This document shows, piece by piece, positions 10,586 to 18,093 of a DNA stretch of 64,000 nucleotides (position 1 is the first letter of the stretch; each line of letters begins with the position of its first letter). The notes beneath the pieces were generated by a model. The model was not told where the DNA came from. It did not search any database and worked only from the letters and a program-made list of their open reading frames with translations. The translations under genes were made by a program, and so were the position numbers. Source of the stretch: Massilia sp. NR 4-1 (GTDB lineage: Bacteria; Pseudomonadota; Gammaproteobacteria; Burkholderiales; Burkholderiaceae_D). The stretch is taken from positions 2,418,001-2,482,000 of the forward strand of contig NZ_CP012201.1 in the NCBI RefSeq assembly GCF_001191005.1, written 5' to 3'.

Positions 10586-11629
10586 TTAGTAGATGGCTTT
10601 GCCCGAAGCGTCTTTCAGGTTGGCCTTCCAGGAATCCTGCACCAGCTTGACCACGCTCGGTGGCAGCGGCACGTAGTCCAGTTCGGCGGCAGCGGCGCCA
10701 CCGTTTTTGAAGGCCCAGTCGAAGAACTTCACGACTTCCTTGCCTTTGGCGGCATCAGCCTGGGATTTGTGCATCAGGATGAAGGACACGCCGGTGATTG
10801 GCCAGGAAGCTTTGCCAGCCTGGTCGGTCAGCACCACGCCGAAGCCTGGGGTCTTGGTCCATTCGGCGTTGGCGGCGGCAGCTTTGAAGTTGTCGTCGTC
10901 AGGCTGCACGAAGTTGCCATCCTTGTTTTTCAGCTGGGTGTGCTGCAGCTTGTTTTTCTTGGCGAAAGCCCACTCCACGTAGCCGATCGCGCCCTTGATG
11001 CGCTGCACGTTGGCGGCCACGCCTTCGTTGCCCTTGCCGCCCACGCCGGTCACCCATTTCACCGCCGTACCGGCGCCGATCTTGGTTTTGAACTCAGGGC
11101 TGGTTTTCGACAGGTAGTCGGTGAACAGGAAGGAGGTGCCGGAGCCGTCGGCGCGGTGCACCACGGTGATCTCGGCGGCCGGCAGTTTCACGCCTGGGTT
11201 CAGGGCGGTGATGGCGGCATCGTTCCACTGGGTGATCTTGCCCAGGTAGATGTCGGCGACCACAGGACCGGTCAGCTTCAGCTGGCCAGGGGTCAGGCCG
11301 TCAACGTTGACCACGGTGACCACGCCGCCCATGATGGCCGGGAACTGGGTCAGGCCTTCCGCGTCCAGCTCTTCGCCTTTCAGCGGGCTGTCGGTGGCGC
11401 CGAAATCGACGGTCTTGGCCTTGATCTGTTTCACGCCAGCGCCGGAACCGACGGACTGGTAGTTCAAACCGTTGCCGGTGGCGGCTTTGTACTGCTCAGC
11501 CCATTTAGCATAGATCGGGTAAGGGAAGGTCGCGCCGGCGCCGGTCATGTCGGCCGCGGCTGCCGTGCCGAACGCCAGGGCAGCGGAAGCGCCTACTACG
11601 AAAGTGGTCAACAGTTGTTTCATACGCAT
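10586..11629 (-). CDS. pstS: Phosphate ABC transporter substrate-binding protein
   Basis: A 347-residue periplasmic phosphate-binding protein. A Sec signal peptide (cleavage after about residue 25, FGTAAAADMTGAG) precedes the mature start GAGATFPYPIYAKWAEQY typical of PstS. Phosphate-binding segments include VDFGATDSPL and VVHRADGSGTSFLFTDYLS. GAGG-type purines nine bases upstream support the ATG at 11629; MKQ two codons later is an alternative. It is the first gene of the pst-pho operon, with a Pho box and -10 box directly upstream and a structured element after its stop. Confidence 0.97.
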   Translation of the reverse strand: MRMKQLLTTFVVGASAALAFGTAAAADMTGAGATFPYPIYAKWAEQYKAATGNGLNYQSVGSGAGVKQIKAKTVDFGATDSPLKGEELDAEGLTQFPAIMGGVVTVVNVDGLTPGQLKLTGPVVADIYLGKITQWNDAAITALNPGVKLPAAEITVVHRADGSGTSFLFTDYLSKTSPEFKTKIGAGTAVKWVTGVGGKGNEGVAANVQRIKGAIGYVEWAFAKKNKLQHTQLKNKDGNFVQPDDDNFKAAAANAEWTKTPGFGVVLTDQAGKASWPITGVSFILMHKSQADAAKGKEVVKFFDWAFKNGGAAAAELDYVPLPPSVVKLVQDSWKANLKDASGKAIY

Positions 11630-11670
11630 ATCAAAGATCCTCTTTGGGGGTTACGGTTTGAATGCTGCGC

Positions 11671-11704
11671 AGTCTAGCGAACCAATATGACAGCTTTATG
11701 ACAT
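11671..11704 (-). promoter_or_regulatory. Pho box and -10 element of pstS
   Basis: Read on the minus strand, 11704-11687 is ATGTCAT-AAAG-CTGTCAT, two 7-base direct repeats with a 4-base spacer, an almost perfect match to the PhoB consensus. Ten bases further, TAGACT (11676-11671) is a credible -10 box. That spacing is standard for PhoB-activated promoters, where the Pho box replaces the -35 element. Confidence 0.88.
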
Positions 11705-11793
11705 ATGAAAAAAATTATGACTTTGGCGTTTCCAGAGGGGCGGCGGCCTGCTTTGTCATATTTCCCCGCCCCTTTCCGGGCAAATATGACAGC

Positions 11794-11827
11794 AAGTCAC
11801 GAAGTTGTCATATTTCACATTTACACT
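11794..11827 (+). promoter_or_regulatory. Pho box and -10 element of ppk
   Basis: On the plus strand 11794-11811 reads AAGTCAC-GAAG-TTGTCAT, again 7-4-7, with the GTCA cores intact. TACACT (11822-11827) follows after exactly ten bases, the same geometry as the pstS box. This predicts that ppk is a PhoB-activated gene transcribed divergently from the pst operon. Extra TGTCAT/ATGACA cores at 11754-11759 and 11786-11791 lack a partner at 11-base spacing. Confidence 0.75.
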
Positions 11828-11879
11828 CTCTCGCGGGCCGCGCTGATGTGAAAAAAAGGCTAAAATTAATCATCTGTTA

Positions 11880-14000
11880 ATGAAAAGTAATAGACCAACC
11901 ATGAAGCCTGATATGCGTATGGAAGCGAACAGGAACAGCATCCTGCTGGACCGCGAAATCTCCCAGCTGATGTTTAACCGGCGCGTGCTGGCCAACGCCG
12001 AGGATCCGGCGATTCCTTTATTAGAGCGCCTGCGCTATCTGTGCATCGTCAGCAGCAATCTCGATGAATTCTTTGAAGTGCGCGTGGCCAGCCTGCTGGC
12101 GGCGGCCAGCGTCGATGGCGCCCTGTCCGAGCACCCGGCCCTGGTGGCGACGCTGAACCGGGTCAGCAACGAATGCCACGCCCTGGTCAAGCGCCAGTAC
12201 GAAGTCTTGAATACCGAAGTGCTGCCGGAACTGGCGGCCAGGAATGTGCACCTGCTGCGGCATAGCGAGCGCAACGATGCGCAGCGGGCCTGGGTCAAGG
12301 AGTATTTCGAGCGCGAAGTGCGCCCCCTGCTGACCCCGATCGGCCTCGATCCGGCCCACCCCTTCCCGCAAGTGGTCAACAAGAGCCTGAACTTCATCGT
12401 CGCCCTGAGCGGCAAGGATGCCTTCGGCCGCGGCACCGCCATCGCCATCGTCAAGGCGCCGCGCGTGCTGCCGCGCGTGATCCGCCTGCCGGACGAATTG
12501 TCGGACGGCACCGGCGGCATTGCCTTCTGCCTGCTGTCGTCCATCATCCACGCCCATATCTCGGACCTGTTCGCCGGGCGCGAAGTGATCGCCTATTCCC
12601 AGTTCCGCGTGACGCGCGACTCCGACCTGTGGGTGGACGAGGACGAGGTGAAAAATCTGCGCCAGGCCCTGAAAGGCGAGCTGCAAGGCCGCCAGTTCGG
12701 CCGCTCGGTGCGGCTGGAAGTGGCCAAGAACTGCCCGCCCGAACTGTCGCAATTCCTGCTCGACCAGTTCAGCCTCGACCAGAGCCGCCTGTACCGCGTC
12801 GACGGCCCGGTGAATATGGTGCGCCTGAACGAGATCATCGAGCACGTCAAGGACGCCTCGCTGCGCTTCCCGCCCTTCTTCCCCGGTTCGGTCACGAAAG
12901 TGGCCAGCGGCGATATCTTCGCCACCCTGCGCGAGCACGACATCCTGCTGCACCATCCCTTCCAGAGCTTCCAGACCGTGATCGACTTCGTGCGCAGCGC
13001 CGCCCTCGATCCGAGCGTGGTGGCGATCAAGCAGACCGTCTACCGCACCGGCATGAATTCGGACCTGATGGAAGCGCTGATCGCCGCCGCGCGCATGGGC
13101 AAGGAAGTGACCGTGATCGTGGAACTGATGGCGCGCTTCGACGAGGAAGCCAATATCAACTGGGCCGACAAGCTGGAACAGGTCGGCGCCCAGGTGGTGT
13201 ACGGCGTGGTGGGACTGAAGACCCATGCCAAGATGGCCCTGGTGATCCGCCGCGAAGAAGGCGCGCTGCGCTACTACGCCCACCTCGGCACCGGCAACTA
13301 CCACCCGACCACGACCAAGTTCTACACCGACTTCGGCCTGCTGACCTGCGACCCGCACCTGGGCAAGGACGTCAACGAAGTCTTCATGCACCTGACCAGC
13401 CTGACCAAGCCGCAAAAGCTGACGCACCTGTGGCTGGCGCCCTTCGCCCTGCAAAGCGAAATCATCAAGGCCATCCGCAACGAGGCCAAGATCGCGCGCG
13501 CCGGCCGGCCGGGCCGCATCATCGTCAAGGTCAATGCGCTGGTGGACGAGTCGGTGATCCGCGCGCTGTACGCCGCTTCCCACGATGGCGTGAAGATCGA
13601 CCTGATCGTGCGCGGCGCCTGCACGCTGAAGCCGGGCGTGCCGGGCCTGTCGGAAAATATCCGGGTGCGCTCCATCATCGGCCGCTTCCTGGAACACAGC
13701 CGCATCTATTACTTCCGCAACGACCTGGCCCACGATGTCTACCTGGCCAGCGCGGACTGGATGAACCGCAATCTGTTCCGCCGCATCGAAGTGGCCTTCC
13801 CGGTGCTGGACAAGGCGCTCAAGCGGCGCGTCATCACCGAGGGCCTGAATCCCTATCTGAAGGATAATACCAATGCCTGGGAGCTGGAACCGGACGGCCA
13901 CTACCTGCGGCGCAAGCCGCGCGGCAAGCAAGTCCTGTTCGGCGCCCAGCAGCATCTGATGGACATCCTCGGCACGCCGGCCGACCAGGCGGGCAGCTGA
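11880..14000 (+). CDS. ppk: Polyphosphate kinase 1
   Basis: A 706-residue polyphosphate kinase (PPK1) that polymerises the gamma phosphate of ATP into polyphosphate. The N-terminal and head domains contain LLERLRYLCIVSSNLDEFFEVR. The catalytic domains contain the phospho-acceptor His region GLKTHAKMALV, the motif YAHLGTGNYHPTTTKFYTD and the second His in FLEHSRIYYF. The start is uncertain: neither the ATG at 11880 nor the one at 11901 (MKPDMRMEANRN) has a clear Shine-Dalgarno. A Pho box and -10 lie about 55 bases upstream. sixA follows after 13 bases. ppx, a frequent partner, is not in the window. Confidence 0.96.
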   Translation: MKSNRPTMKPDMRMEANRNSILLDREISQLMFNRRVLANAEDPAIPLLERLRYLCIVSSNLDEFFEVRVASLLAAASVDGALSEHPALVATLNRVSNECHALVKRQYEVLNTEVLPELAARNVHLLRHSERNDAQRAWVKEYFEREVRPLLTPIGLDPAHPFPQVVNKSLNFIVALSGKDAFGRGTAIAIVKAPRVLPRVIRLPDELSDGTGGIAFCLLSSIIHAHISDLFAGREVIAYSQFRVTRDSDLWVDEDEVKNLRQALKGELQGRQFGRSVRLEVAKNCPPELSQFLLDQFSLDQSRLYRVDGPVNMVRLNEIIEHVKDASLRFPPFFPGSVTKVASGDIFATLREHDILLHHPFQSFQTVIDFVRSAALDPSVVAIKQTVYRTGMNSDLMEALIAAARMGKEVTVIVELMARFDEEANINWADKLEQVGAQVVYGVVGLKTHAKMALVIRREEGALRYYAHLGTGNYHPTTTKFYTDFGLLTCDPHLGKDVNEVFMHLTSLTKPQKLTHLWLAPFALQSEIIKAIRNEAKIARAGRPGRIIVKVNALVDESVIRALYAASHDGVKIDLIVRGACTLKPGVPGLSENIRVRSIIGRFLEHSRIYYFRNDLAHDVYLASADWMNRNLFRRIEVAFPVLDKALKRRVITEGLNPYLKDNTNAWELEPDGHYLRRKPRGKQVLFGAQQHLMDILGTPADQAGS

Positions 14001-14013
14001 ACAGGGAGACAGC

Positions 14014-14481
14014 ATGGACCTGATACTGTGGCGTCACGCGGAAGCGGAAGCGGGCGGGCCCGACCTGCCCGATATGGAACGCGCCCTGACCGGCAAGGGA
14101 CAGAAGCAGGCGCGGCGCATGGGTCACTGGCTGAATTCGCAATTGCCGGAAAACTGCCGCATCCTGGTCAGCCCCGCCGTGCGCACCCTGCAAACGGTGG
14201 AGGCGCTGGGCCGCAAGTTCAAGACCCATCCCGACCTGGCGCCGGACGCCGATCCCGACGCCATCCTGCGCGCGGCCAACTGGCCGGCCGGCAAGGAAGC
14301 GGTGCTGATCGTCGGCCACCAGCCGACCCTGGGCCAGACCGCCGCGCTGTTAATGACGGGCCAAGTGCAGGATTGGGAAATGCGCAAGGCCGCCGCCTGG
14401 TGGTTCGTGCAGCGCGAGCCGGGCGATCCGGCCAGCCTGTACCTGAAGGCCGTGATGTCGTCCGACCTGGTAGTGAAGTAA
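14014..14481 (+). CDS. sixA: Phosphohistidine phosphatase SixA-like
   Basis: A 155-residue histidine phosphatase superfamily protein. The RHG motif appears as LILWRHAEAE at the N-terminus (catalytic His near residue 7), with the second conserved His in VLIVGHQPTLGQ near 92-103, and ILVSPAVRTLQTVEAL between them. SixA in E. coli dephosphorylates phosphohistidine of the nitrogen phosphotransferase system; whether this one does so is inferred. GGGAG seven bases upstream supports the start. It lies 13 bases after ppk and is probably co-transcribed. Confidence 0.88.
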   Translation: MDLILWRHAEAEAGGPDLPDMERALTGKGQKQARRMGHWLNSQLPENCRILVSPAVRTLQTVEALGRKFKTHPDLAPDADPDAILRAANWPAGKEAVLIVGHQPTLGQTAALLMTGQVQDWEMRKAAAWWFVQREPGDPASLYLKAVMSSDLVVK

Positions 14482-14518
14482 GCCCGCAACAGCGGTGCAT
14501 GACAGCCCCCGGCCGGGC

Positions 14519-14546
14519 TTGAAAATTGTCCCTGGCCTGCTAAAGT
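14519..14546 (+). promoter_or_regulatory. Candidate promoter of a small orphan transcript
   Basis: TTGAAA (14519-14524), 16 bases, TAAAGT (14541-14546): four of six matches in the -10 and five of six in the -35. Transcription from about 14553 would end at the hairpin near 14790, giving an RNA of roughly 240 bases that contains the small ORF below. Confidence 0.4.
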
Positions 14547-14598
14547 TTAACTGTATCAACTAAGGGGGGCAGCGGCCTGAAAGGGTGCTGCATGTATC

Positions 14599-14715
14599 AT
14601 GATGACCCTGTTTACCATGGGTATTTTCGCCTGCATGATCGGACTGATCGTGTTTGAGATTGTGGCGGAAGGCCGGGGAAGTCACCACAAGCTGCTGGAC
14701 CGCTATCACGAATAG
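14599..14715 (+). CDS. Putative 38-residue small membrane protein
   Basis: An ORF of 38 codons encodes one hydrophobic stretch (TLFTMGIFACMIGLIVFEIV, residues 3-22) followed by a charged tail ending LLDRYHE, the layout of a single-span small protein with a cytoplasmic tail. It is flanked by a candidate promoter and a terminator. The ribosome-binding purines (AAGGG, 14581-14585) are 13 bases away; they are better placed for an overlapping 21-codon ORF starting at 14592, so translation of either is uncertain. An ATG at 14602 is another start. I do not recognise a family. The locus could instead be an sRNA. Confidence 0.45.
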   Translation: MMTLFTMGIFACMIGLIVFEIVAEGRGSHHKLLDRYHE

Positions 14716-14737
14716 CTCGAAGCTTCACTGAAGCTCA

Positions 14738-14789
14738 GGCTCCCGCTGCGGACATGCGAATGTCCGCCGCCGGAGCCTTCATCATTTTT
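14738..14789 (+). terminator. Hairpin terminator, possibly bidirectional
   Basis: GGCTCC (14738-14743) pairs with GGAGCC (14772-14777), enclosing an inner GGACA/TGTCC stem (14750-14754 with 14761-14765); TTCATCATTTTTA follows. It would end the small plus-strand transcript. It lies at the 3' end of the convergent potF-like gene and may serve both. Confidence 0.6.
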
Positions 14790-15903
14790 ACATGCCGGTC
14801 TTGAACTTGGTATAGACGCGCGTGATATTGCGGCGGGTATCGGCCGGCACCGCTTCCGGCGCCTGCATGCGTTTCTTGTCGTCGTCGGACAGGAAGACAT
14901 TCTTGTTCTCGGCGATATCCTTGCGCACATGCTTGACGCTGGCCGCATTCGGGTTGGCGTAGAACACCTTGTTGGTCAGGCTGGCGTGTACTTGCGGACG
15001 CAGGATGTAATTGATGAACAGGTGGGCATTGTTCGGATGCGGCGCATCGGCCGGAATGGCCATGGTGTCGAACATCAGGGCGGCCGAGGTCTTCGGCACC
15101 AGCACCTGGATCTGCTGGCCGTTCTTGGCGTCGATGGCGCGCTGGCGTGCGATATTGATGTCGCCCGACCAGCCCAGGGCCACGCAGACGGCGCCGTTGG
15201 CCATGTCATTGATATAGCCCGAGGAGCTGAACAGGGTCACGTAAGGACGGATGGCGCTCAGCATCTTGCCCGCTTCCGTGTAATCGGCGGCCGAGGTCGA
15301 GAAGGCGGGCTTGCCCAGATAGATCAGGGCGGCCGGCAGCACTTCCGACGGCGAGTCGAGGAAGGAGACGCCGCAGGACTTCAGCTTGGATGCGTATTTC
15401 GGATTGAAGATCAGTTCCCAGGCATTGTCCGGCATTGGCATGGCGCCGAGCGCGGCCTTGACCTTGCCGACGTTGATGCCGACCGTGGTATAGCCCCACA
15501 GCCAGTCCACCAGGTAGTCGTTGTTGGGATCGATCTTGGCCAGCTTGGCCTGGATGTGCGGGTCCAGATTGGACAGGTTGCTGAGCTTGCTCTTATCGAG
15601 CTTGCGCAGCAGCTTGGCATCGATTTGCAGGCGTGCCCACTGCGCGGTCGGCACCACGATGTCATAGCCCGACTTGCCGGCGGCCAGCTTGGAATTGAGG
15701 ATTTCATTATTATCAAAAACATCATAACGGACCTTGATGCCCGTTTCTTTTTCAAAGTTTTTGATCGTATCGTCGGCGATGTAATCCGACCAGTTGTAGA
15801 TGTTCAGGACTTTTTCTTCCTGCTGCGCCTGAGCTTGGCCCACGATGGCCGCAGCCGCCAGCAGACCCAGACCGAAACGCTTACCCCAACCATTCACCGC
15901 CAT
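14788..15903 (-). CDS. potF: Polyamine ABC transporter substrate-binding protein (PotF-like)
   Basis: A 371-residue periplasmic binding protein of the PotD/PotF family. After a Sec signal peptide (cleavage after about residue 26, VGQAQAQ) it reads VLNIYNWSDYIADDTIKNFEKETGIKVRYDVFDNNE, very close to putrescine-binding PotF proteins. Later segments such as WLWGYTTVGIN and VCVALGWSGDINIARQRA are also typical. GGAGG eight bases upstream supports the ATG at 15903 over an in-frame start 52 codons earlier. No potGHI permease or ATPase genes are adjacent, so it is an orphan binding protein here, possibly serving a transporter elsewhere. The gap 15904-16125 holds no ORF. Confidence 0.9.
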   Translation of the reverse strand: MAVNGWGKRFGLGLLAAAAIVGQAQAQQEEKVLNIYNWSDYIADDTIKNFEKETGIKVRYDVFDNNEILNSKLAAGKSGYDIVVPTAQWARLQIDAKLLRKLDKSKLSNLSNLDPHIQAKLAKIDPNNDYLVDWLWGYTTVGINVGKVKAALGAMPMPDNAWELIFNPKYASKLKSCGVSFLDSPSEVLPAALIYLGKPAFSTSAADYTEAGKMLSAIRPYVTLFSSSGYINDMANGAVCVALGWSGDINIARQRAIDAKNGQQIQVLVPKTSAALMFDTMAIPADAPHPNNAHLFINYILRPQVHASLTNKVFYANPNAASVKHVRKDIAENKNVFLSDDDKKRMQAPEAVPADTRRNITRVYTKFKTGM

Positions 15904-16125
15904 AATTCCCGCCTCCAATGAAAAGGAACTCGCCAAAAAAGCGAGATGATCCGGCATTGTGCCACCGAATGCAAGCGCCCGCCGCACCCGGGGCGAAAAA
16001 GGCCGGCGGCGACGGATTCCGAACTGGTAAAGGTGTGGGCATGCCGCCGCTGGCGGCACCGGTCAGCGGCGTGTTGCCCGAGCGGCAGACACCACCAGGC
16101 GCTGCGCGCGTCCAGCGGCGAGTTC

Positions 16126-17511
16126 TTAGGCCAGCATATCGAACAGCGAGCGCGGTCCGGTATAGCCTGGCAGGGCGGGATTGTTGCCGGCCTGCTCCTG
16201 CTGGGTGTACAGCTTGACCAGCGCATTGGCCTGGGCCGTCAGCGCCTTCGACAGTTCGGCGCGCTTGCCGTTGAGATTGGTGATCTCCTTGCCGACCGAA
16301 GCGACTTCCCGCTTGAGCGTGCTGTCGGCGCCCGTCAGGCTGTCGATGCGGCCCGCCATCTGGTCGGCAATGCCCTTGCCGCCATTGGTGAACAGGGCCG
16401 ACACGGCGGCCGGGTCGGCGGCGATGGCGGCCTTGAGTTTTTTCTCGTCGAGCTGAACCTTGCCCGAGCTGTCGAAGCTGATGCCGGCATCGGCCAGCGC
16501 CGTGGTCGAAATATTGCCGCCGCCGGTACGCATCAGCTGGCTGAGCTGGGCGCCGGCCTGGGCCACGGCATTGCCGGATTTCAGATCGCCTTTTTGCAGC
16601 ACCGCCAGGCGGGTGTTCAGGCTGTTGAAAGCGTCCACGAATTTGCCGACATTGGACGCGATCTGGCTGGCGTCCTGCGTCACCGTGATATCGGTCTTGC
16701 CCTTGCCGGTCAGGGTCAGTTTCAGGCCGTCGATGGCCTTGTCCAGGGTATTGCCGGCGCTCTGGACCTGTTTGCCGTTGACCGTCAGCAGCGCATCCTG
16801 CGCCGCCTGGGTCTGGGTCAGCTTGGAATTGGCCGCGCCGTTATACGCCAGCATATCCTTGAGCGCCGCATCGCCCGTGACGCTGATGCGCATGCTCTGC
16901 GCTTCACCGTCCGCGCCCTTGATCGCCAGCGCGAAACCGCCGCCGGTCTTGACCACGCTGGCATCGATGCCGGCGGCCTTGAAGGCGGAGGCAAGGCCGT
17001 CCAGGGTGTTATTGCTGCTGTCGATGGTGATGCTCTTGCCCCCATCCTTGCCAGGCGTAAAGCCCTTATCGCCCTGCACGCCAAATTCGACCTTGATCGT
17101 GGCCGGCGCGCCGGTGCCGATCTTGGCGCTGTTCGACAGCTGGGTCTCGCTGGTCAGGACCTGGCCCTGGGCCAGGCGGCTGACATCGACCGCGTAACTG
17201 CCCGCCTTGGCCGTGGCGCCGCTGCTCACCGTCAGCACGCCCTTGCCGGACGAGGTGGCGCTGGTGCTCAGCCCGCTGCCCGACAAACCCTTGGCCACGG
17301 CCTGGAAGTCGGCCAGCGCGCTCTGCAGTTGGCCCAGGCCGGACAGCCGGGTCTGGCTGCTGGCCAGGCTGGTGTTCAGGCGCTGGGCCACGCCCGCCTG
17401 GCTGGCGAGCGCGCGCTCCACCTTGGCGTAAACGGCGGACGAAGGCGTGCCGACGCCGCCCAGGCTGCCGCTATTGCCGTACATGGTAGAAATGATGGAA
17501 GGATTGATCAT
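16126..17511 (-). CDS. fliD: Flagellar hook-associated protein 2 (filament cap) FliD
   Basis: A 461-residue FliD-type protein, exported through the flagellar secretion apparatus to cap the filament. The N-terminal FliD_N domain spans about 25-125 (GLGQLQSALADFQAVAKGLS, then AGSYAVDVSRLAQGQVL). The C-terminal domain spans about 225-440 and includes QDASQIASNVGKFVDAFNSLNTRLAVLQ and a terminal coiled coil. The C-terminus ends in an unusual LPGYTGPRSLFDMLA tail. No signal peptide, as expected. It stands alone: no fliC, fliS or fliT is next to it, so it may be a second FliD copy or a dispersed flagellar gene. Upstream on the same strand lies a PilZ gene. Confidence 0.82.
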   Translation of the reverse strand: MINPSIISTMYGNSGSLGGVGTPSSAVYAKVERALASQAGVAQRLNTSLASSQTRLSGLGQLQSALADFQAVAKGLSGSGLSTSATSSGKGVLTVSSGATAKAGSYAVDVSRLAQGQVLTSETQLSNSAKIGTGAPATIKVEFGVQGDKGFTPGKDGGKSITIDSSNNTLDGLASAFKAAGIDASVVKTGGGFALAIKGADGEAQSMRISVTGDAALKDMLAYNGAANSKLTQTQAAQDALLTVNGKQVQSAGNTLDKAIDGLKLTLTGKGKTDITVTQDASQIASNVGKFVDAFNSLNTRLAVLQKGDLKSGNAVAQAGAQLSQLMRTGGGNISTTALADAGISFDSSGKVQLDEKKLKAAIAADPAAVSALFTNGGKGIADQMAGRIDSLTGADSTLKREVASVGKEITNLNGKRAELSKALTAQANALVKLYTQQEQAGNNPALPGYTGPRSLFDMLA

Positions 17512-17635
17512 GGCTGAGTATCCGTGGGAAAAGATAGATGGTCCGAGGGATGATCTTAATTATTATCCACGTTTAGCGCTTTTTCAAAACAGCGAACAGA
17601 GGCGGAATTCCCGCCCTGTCCGCCGCCGCCCCGGC

Positions 17636-17956
17636 TCAGCGCATAAAGCGCGTCAAGGCCGTCAGTACGGCCTGATCGAGGTTCTGGAAAGCGAAGCCGA
17701 CCTTGAACTCATCGCCGCTGAAAATGCATTGCGTGACTTTTGAACGGCAAGTCAGCAATTGCGGTTTGCCCTCCACCAGCATCTCGAATACCACCTGGCC
17801 CAGCTTGCCGATCTCGACCTTATGATCGGTCGTCACCGACATGCCGGTGGTGCCGAGGTCGAAGGTGCGGGCCGCCATCGGGGTGCCGCCATCCATCAAA
17901 ATCATTGCCTTCACGCGCAGGATCTTGCGCGCCGCTTGTCTTTGGTCTGCTAGCAC
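17636..17956 (-). CDS. PilZ domain protein (putative c-di-GMP effector)
   Basis: A 106-residue protein consisting of one PilZ domain. The RxxxR c-di-GMP motif is visible as RQAARKILR near the N-terminus, and the DxSxxG-type motif as DLGTTGMSV (about 33-41, Thr in place of Ser). The start is GTG at 17956 with AAGAG seven bases upstream. The neighbourhood (fliD 124 bases downstream) makes a role in motility or surface control plausible, but partner proteins are unknown. Confidence 0.82.
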   Translation of the reverse strand: MLADQRQAARKILRVKAMILMDGGTPMAARTFDLGTTGMSVTTDHKVEIGKLGQVVFEMLVEGKPQLLTCRSKVTQCIFSGDEFKVGFAFQNLDQAVLTALTRFMR

Positions 17957-18093
17957 TTTATCGCTCTTTTGAGTATCAGGACAGTAAATGGCGCGGAGCG
18001 CGCCAAGCCGTGGTGCCAGCGCGCCACGGTGGGAACACGCGGTATTCTACTGCGCATTCAATCGCCTAACAGTTCAAAATTGCCAAATACGAA

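Noticed and set aside
11753..11791. Additional TGTCAT-like cores between pstS and ppk as further Pho boxes
   Set aside because: They lack a second core at the required 11-base spacing.
12021..14015. A 664-codon minus-strand frame opposite ppk
   Set aside because: Antisense shadow of ppk, with the biased composition of such frames; ppk itself is fully conserved.
14592..14657. A 21-codon ORF overlapping the small membrane-protein frame
   Set aside because: Better placed ribosome-binding site, but the peptide is unstructured, very short and His/Asp-rich. It is kept only as an alternative under the 38-residue ORF.
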